Below, piece by piece: positions 58,561 to 64,000 of a stretch of DNA of 64,000 bases (the stretch's first letter is position 1; the number at the start of each line of letters is the position of its first letter). The position numbers and the translations under genes are program-made. A model generated the notes under the pieces. It had not been told where the DNA came from. It did not search any database and worked only from the letters and a program-made list of their open reading frames with translations. The DNA comes from Atherix ibis (lineage: Eukaryota; Arthropoda; Insecta; Diptera; Athericidae), in assembly GCA_958298945.1 (NCBI GenBank), contig OY282605.1:119532267-119596266 (forward strand), written 5' to 3'.

Positions 58561-60330
58561 GCAAATATAACTTTAGTCCAAATTGGTTTTGACTAAAGTT
58601 AATTTTTTTATAAAAAGCTTTTCCAAAAAAATTTTTATTGAACTTTTTTGATTATAAAAACTGATCATAAATCCAAATTGGTAAGGTAGCAGGGACACTT
58701 TTTTTGAAACAAATTAAAACAAAAACTTTTTAGGTTCAAATAAAAAATTAAATAAAATAAGTATTGAACTTTAGTCCAAATTGGTCATGTAGGATAGGGC
58801 ACTTATTTTGAACGAACTTAGTCCAAAAAAGATTACTAAAAATATAAATTTCTCATAAGAGAAACTAGTTTTAAAAAATCAAGAAAACTTTTAAAAAAAC
58901 TGGAGCAAAATTTTAGCTCAGCTTTTCAAAGAACAGAAAATGAACTTTAGTCTAAATTGGTCAGGTAAGGACATTTTTTTTTTAGATCATAAAATTACCA
59001 CAAAAATTACTAAAAATTTATCGAAAGGAATTTTAAAAAATTAAAAAAACTTTTGGCGGATCTTTTCTAAAATTAAAAATTGAACTTTAGTCCAAATCGT
59101 TCAATTTTTTTTTTGGACCAAAAAAAACCTCCAAGAACATTACTAGAAATTTTTTAAGAAAAAACGTTTATAAAACATAAAAAAAAAACATTTTTGAAGG
59201 TTTTCTAAAATTAAAAATTTGAATTTTAGTCCAAATTGGCCAAGTGGTAAGGACACATTTTTTTTGCACCACACAACTTCCAAAAAAAAAATGCTAAAAA
59301 TTGATAGAACAAAATTAAAAAAACTTTTAGCTGAGTTTTACGAAAATTAAAAATTTAACTTTAGTCCATATTGGGTCCAGTAGAATGGAGACATTTTTAC
59401 TGGGCCAAAAAAACTTTCAAAAATTACTTAAAATTTATAAAAAGAAACTTTCAAAAAATCTAAAAATCTTTTAAAAATATTAAAGTACAACTTTTAGATG
59501 AGTTAAGAAATTCAACTTTAGTCTTAATTGGTTAAGTAAAAAAAACCGTTTTTTTTTAACAAAAAAATTAATAGAAATTAAATCGACATATTCGGCTGAG
59601 CTTTTCTAAAATTAACTTTAGTCCAAATTGGTCAAGTAGAAGGCAAACATTTTTTTTTGGCCCAAAAAACTTCCAAGAAATATACTAAAAATTTATAAAA
59701 AAAAAAGTTTATAAAATATAATAAAAACATTTCATGGAGTTGCTTTAAAATTAAAACTTTGAAGTTCAGTCTAAATTGGTTAAGTAGAAGGGAAAAAATT
59801 TTTTTGTACCACAAAACTTTAAAAAAAAATTACAAACAATTTATAAAAAAAAACGTTTATAAAAAATAAAAAAAATTTTAGTTGGTTTTCTCAAAATAAA
59901 AATTGAACTTAAGTCCAAATTGGTCCAGTTGAATTTGACTAAATTTGTATTAGTTTTTTGGATCAAATATTTTCAAAAATTACTAAATATTTTTTAAGGA
60001 GCTTTTCTGACAATAAAAATTGAACATTCGTCCAAATTCGGTAACGTAGACTTTTTTCGAACGTAACAATTTAGAAAAACTGTTAAAAATTGAAACAAAA
60101 ATTGATTAATTTCAAAATAAAAGTTTGTAGTTGTTTTTCTTTAAAAAAAAATTGAGTTTTGATACCAATTGATCAAGAAAGAAGGACATTATTTTTTTTG
60201 AACCAAAACAATTACTAAAAACTTTCAAGCAAATTTAAAAAAAAAAAAATTTAGCAGAGCTTTTCTAACAGAAAATTTGAACTTTAGTCCATATTGGTCC
60301 TAAATGCAAAATAGTTTAGTATTTTTTAAT
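58561..60330. repeat. CTTTAGTCCAAATTGGTC array
   Basis: AACTTTAGTCCAAATTGG or close variants recur near 58570, 58765, 58932, 59083, 59222, 59350, 59512, 59611, 59762, 59905, 60024 and 60279, usually 120-170 bases apart. Between them lie GGACATTTTTTTTGGACCAAA-like and AAAATTACTAAAAATTTAT blocks. Units are strongly diverged. Confidence 0.88.
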
Positions 60331-62090
60331 ATAAACTGTATAAAAAAAAAAAATTAACAATTTTATAAAAATTACAAAAAAATACAAGAATTTCCCAGAA
60401 AACGTCATTTTGTTATGAAATTTCCAAAATAATCTTATAATAAAAGGCTCCTCTTAATCTCATACCACGAATTTTTCTTCTTTTTTTTTACCTCATTCCC
60501 CAACCAACATTTTTCATCATCTTTTAATTTTTTTTGCTGTTTCATTTTTAATAATAAAAAAATATGTATTTTTTTTTTTAAATCTTTATAAAAATTGTTG
60601 ACTTTCATTGTTGGCAGTACTGCTACGCTTGTAATTGTGACCCACTTTGTTTAGTTGGGTTGGTATTCAGTTAAAGCTAAGAAGGAAAAAAGAAAAGACT
60701 GACAACTTGTCAAAAGAAAAAAATTTTGGGTTTTTTTCTTACCATATTTTGATAAAAACCAAAGTTTTCAAAGTGCTTTATTTATATTTTTTTCCCATTT
60801 TCTTTATTTTGTTTTTTTGCTAGGTTTTTTTTTTTTTTTTGATACTCTTGACCGTTACAATTGAGGTCTGACGCATTTAGTCGCTGTTACAAAAGACGAA
60901 TTTCATCATCCGTATGCCCATATAAAAGAAAGTGTACACAAAAAAAAAGAAAGGGGGTCCGTTATGATGACTTAAAAAAGATCAGCCAAAATAAAATTTT
61001 TCATCCCCTCTTCTCCTCTCATCATAGTTATCACCCTCGTCTAATCATTAACGGCTAGTTTGACCCAAAATTCAATAAATTCTGGACAAAAAAAAATTTT
61101 TTCTTTCTTGTTTTTTCTTCTTCTTTTTTTGTTTTTTGTCAATTATACCCCAAACCGAAAGTGTTCATCCATAATTGGCTAGCTGACATGGCCGATCTTA
61201 ACGTACAATTAGTCTTCGCACTTATTATTGATATTTTCGTCAGGTTTGAAAGTAATTCTTTCATTATTTAATATAATTTTTTTTTGTTTTATTTATTTTT
61301 CGCGCTTATTCGGTAAGTTTTTATAGTCAAAAAAAAAAAAAAAAAATTATATTAAAAATCGAAAACTACGCGATAGAAAATCTGATGAAATAGTCACTGT
61401 TGTTATTATGGCGTTCGGTCGTCTTGTTGCTGTTGTTGTTGTTGTTGTTGTTGAAATATTTAAACGAAAGCTAAGAAAAGAAAACTGTAACTTTCACCAA
61501 ACTAAAAAAATAATAGCCTCTGCTGTATTTGTTGGGATGGATAACGGATAGCGACGAGCCTATCAACTCTTTAGATAATCATCACTTTGTTTACCCGCTC
61601 CTATAGTACCTTCATGATGATTTCAGAGACTCCCTCCTCAAACCCCCCCCCCCCCCCCCGTTCTTCCTCCTTTCACGCACATGCACAGAAATTTTGGTCA
61701 AACTATTCCACACTCTCATTCCCAAGCCTACAATATAAATGGTCAACCTTATATAGCGGTAAATAAATAAAAGTTAGTTTTTCCTATTGAATACCAAATG
61801 ATGTGCTAATGCTAAAAGAAATTTCATGAAAATCATCTGAAATTAGTTTATTTTTCTCTCTATTTCGCTTAAAAGGAAGATATTTTTTCTCTCTTAATAA
61901 GCTCAAGATAGGAGAAGAAAAGAAACCGAAACAAAATATGACGCAAAGCTAAAGAATCAGAAATGAAATATTAAGATTAGTGTTTGTAGAATCTTTAAGC
62001 TCGATTCAGGTAACGATTTTTTCCTGGACAGAAAATGGTCAAATTGTTTATTTCACAGTTACTTTTATAAGCAATGGCTTAATAGTTCGT
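60331..62090. other. AT-rich sequence with simple repeats
   Basis: T and A tracts, a TTGTTGTTG run at 61428-61453 and a 17-base C run at 61643-61659. The frame 60861-61058 begins at a non-ATG codon and is unsupported. Confidence 0.45.
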
Positions 62091-62097
62091 TAGTGAG

Positions 62098-62136
62098 TAT
62101 ATAAATCTCTTCTCATAATATAATTTTAGTCAGTTC
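62098..62136 (+). promoter_or_regulatory. TATA box plus initiator core promoter
   Basis: TATATAAAT at 62098-62106 is followed by TCAGTTC, whose A (62132) lies 32 bases after the first T of TATAAAT. This is the arthropod TATA/initiator spacing. A coding start follows 23 bases after the predicted start site. Such short leaders are usual for secreted and cuticle-type insect genes. Confidence 0.6.
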
Positions 62137-62154
62137 ACCCCATATTTACTGTTC

Positions 62155-62209
62155 ATGTTTATGTATACTTTGTTGAAATTTAAGCTTTTGCGATTGATTT
62201 TAATTCTAG
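62155..62209 (+). CDS. first coding exon of a secreted protein gene
   Basis: The ATG is 23 bases from a predicted initiator. The exon encodes 18 residues, MFMYTLLKFKLLRLILIL, plus one base, and ends at a strong donor (CTAG/GTAAGA). This is a basic-hydrophobic signal-peptide start. A very short first exon, an intron inside or just after the signal peptide and a TATA promoter are typical of insect cuticular and other secreted protein genes. No phase-1 acceptor with a convincing frame was found before 64000, so the rest probably lies to the right. Product unknown. Confidence 0.5.
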
Positions 62210-63688
62210 GTAAGAATTATATCCTAACCTCAACAAAAAAAAAAGACGCCTATAACCACTAAAAGAAGGTACAATATTAGCCATATTTATTTATGTGAGT
62301 TATTGCCTGAAAGGTCAATTGAAGAAATCCATTTAATTTGGTACATTCCGAAAAATACAGTAGGGGAGATAATAAACACACACCCACACCTATATGGTCC
62401 GAAATGAGATGAACTAATGATCGTAAGAATATGTTAAGCAGTAGAAATGATATTAACTCTAAACTAATAAAGAAAACTCCACCCAAAGAAAGAATGATGT
62501 TGACACGTTAACTTTTCTTACAAACCACCCCTCCTTCTCCTCCTCCTTACATCTCCTAAGTACCGAAAAGGATTTTATCACATTTATTTTGTATCTATCC
62601 ACTTTTATTTACGTTGAAAAAACGATATTAACCAAAATCGATTCTGGGAATTCAGATTCCATTTAAACGTCTATAATCTCTGAGCCCTTATTTTTTCAAC
62701 ACTAACGAGTATTAACCTCAACAACAACAAAAAATGGCTTCTTTCACGCAGAAATTATATTTTCACCCTTATTTTTCTGTCAACACCACCCCCCACCCCT
62801 CTGTAAATTTAGTATTTAGTTAAATTGCAAATATTGTTATACTTTTTTTTAAAAAAAATAGTAAAAATAAACAGAAAATTCAAAGTTTAGTAAAGTAAAA
62901 AAAAAAAAAAGGATCAACCAAAACAAATTGCCCCCACTACCCACCACTGCACTGCACGCAAAAAAAATAAGAGTTTCTGAACACTAATCCAAAAAAATCT
63001 TTCCTTTCAGTATTTTTATCTTCTTTCTAAAACTAACAATTCCCCTCTTCCCCCCTCCTCCTACTTCCGTAAACTACAAATCCGTGCAATAAAACGAATT
63101 TTCGTAAAAGATTTCTTTGCAAAATCTTAGATCTAAAATCAAAACAGGAAATGAACAACGAATACTCGTAGTTTCAAAAGTTCATTTACTGTTGGAAAAG
63201 TTTCCGTAGAAATTTCCTTTCCAATCAGGCAAAATCCCCGTAACACGGTCAGTCGATGGTCAATCGAATGCCATCTTTTCTAAATACTAACTCACCACAC
63301 CGCCCACTGTATTATGTAAGTGGATGCGTTCGATCCGAATAAGAAAAGTTCGTATTCACCGAAGAAAAAAAATCCCTGCAATAACAAATAAACTAACTCT
63401 ATTACCACCCCTGCTTAGTTTAGAGCATTTTTACGTATCGCTGTGAAGTAATAGATTTGCTTATTAATTTCACCATAATCTATTACCTACAAAGCCTCAT
63501 AAAATATTGCATCTTTCATCCTTTTCTATTTCTACCATTTTTTAGTTGTCAAATTTTTTTTAAATAATTTTTCTTAACGTGTTTTTTCAAATTATTATTT
63601 TGAAAAAAAATTGCTATTTTTGTTTTTAATTGCTTAAAAACAAAAAAAAACTACTTTGATTGGGTCACTTTTAAGAAATTTCCACTTT
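62210..63688. other. probable intron, AT-rich with C/T-rich patches
   Basis: C/T-rich patches lie at 62527-62550, 62785-62800 and 63040-63060. No exon fits the phase of the one ending at 62209. The acceptor-like TTTCCTTTCAG near 63009 leads straight to a stop. Confidence 0.4.
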
Positions 63689-63689
63689 A

Positions 63690-64000
63690 GTCCGAGGATA
63701 AAAAATAGTACAAATTAAAAACCGCCGTTTTTTTTCAAAATTTGAGGCTTTTTTTGTCATTGCTAGCCACAAATTTTACCATCTTTCTAGCAGCGTACGA
63801 ATTCCATATCGCAAAAACTGCTCGTCTTTTGAGGCGATCCACGAATCTGCCCAATTCGTAAGATCAAAAGCGCTGCTCAGCCAGACCACGTGCCATCGAT
63901 CGGAAGAGGTAGTAGTCTGAAGAGGCGATGTCTGGTGAATACGGTGGGTGGGGCAGGACGTACCTTAGCAACATGTGGATGAGCGTTGTCGGGCTGCAAA
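63690..64000 (-). pseudogene. truncated, frameshifted mariner transposase fragment
   Basis: On the minus strand, entering at the right edge, the translation shows PDNAHPHVAK (the DNARPH block), then in another frame VLPHPPYSPDIASSDYYLFR with SMARGLAEQRF, then in a third frame DSWIASKDEQFLRYGIRTLL and ERW. These are successive motifs of the C-terminal half of mariner transposases, including the PPYSPDxxxSDY motif that holds a catalytic Asp. About a dozen codons are missing after VAK and there are at least two frameshifts. Sequence to about 63690 may be the element's 3' end. The N-terminal half lies beyond the window. Confidence 0.88.

Noticed and set aside
1..64000. CRISPR arrays, riboswitches, operons, rRNA and tRNA genes
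   Set aside because: Looked for by eye on both strands; no regular direct repeats with unique spacers and no conserved RNA gene cores were seen.

Overview
The window looks like nuclear DNA from an AT-rich arthropod genome, probably an insect and perhaps a dipteran. The main reasons are two decayed mariner/Tc1-type transposase copies, introns with ordinary GT-AG borders, start codons in CAAAATGG-type contexts, and one TATA plus TCAGT core promoter with insect-like spacing. The species cannot be fixed from the sequence. Nothing suggests a bacterial or organellar origin: there are no operons, Shine-Dalgarno sites, CRISPR arrays, or rRNA or tRNA genes.

Gene density is very low, and roughly a third of the window is tandem or dispersed repeats. 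From left to right the arrays are: GTACTAAA minisatellite (2.6-3.8 kb), a 280-bp array (5.2-7.0 kb), a GCAAATATTTTT array with 166-bp units (9.9-11.0 kb), TGATCA-rich duplicated units around a mariner relic (14.2-16.3 kb), a very regular 119-bp satellite (18.4-20.2 kb), a 609-bp duplication (24.4-25.6 kb), five copies of a 795-798-bp unit (26.6-30.6 kb), GTACTAAA-rich blocks (33.1-34.5, 37.4-39.1, 40.5-41.8 and 43.7-45.4 kb), and two arrays with a shared TCCAAA-TGG core (52.5-53.6 and 58.5-60.3 kb). One short palindrome, TTTAGTACTAAA, or its half-sites, recurs in most of the AGTAC arrays although their unit lengths differ.

The best coding evidence is on the minus strand between 35 and 46 kb. 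A long open exon at 39508-40406 ends in a stop. Exons at 37101-37318 and 35218-35335 have matching splice phase, and there is another exon at 43515-43665. All lie between satellite blocks, so the introns of the gene or genes are built mainly of AGTAC repeats. On the plus strand, a signal-peptide-like exon (4187-4282) and a membrane-segment exon (16527-16712) are phase-compatible and may form a small membrane protein gene with a 12-kb intron. A first coding exon with a textbook TATA/initiator promoter lies at 62155-62209 and its gene runs off the right edge. Several other small ORFs or exons sit in islands less AT-rich than their surroundings and are given with low confidence.

Mobile-element traces are the mariner relic at 15.6-16.2 kb, with in-frame stops and a deletion over the third catalytic aspartate, and a second, frameshifted mariner fragment on the minus strand running into the right edge (about 63.69-64.0 kb). 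A frameshifted protein-like relic of unknown family lies at 12.93-13.40 kb. All calls come from reading the sequence; no homology search was possible.
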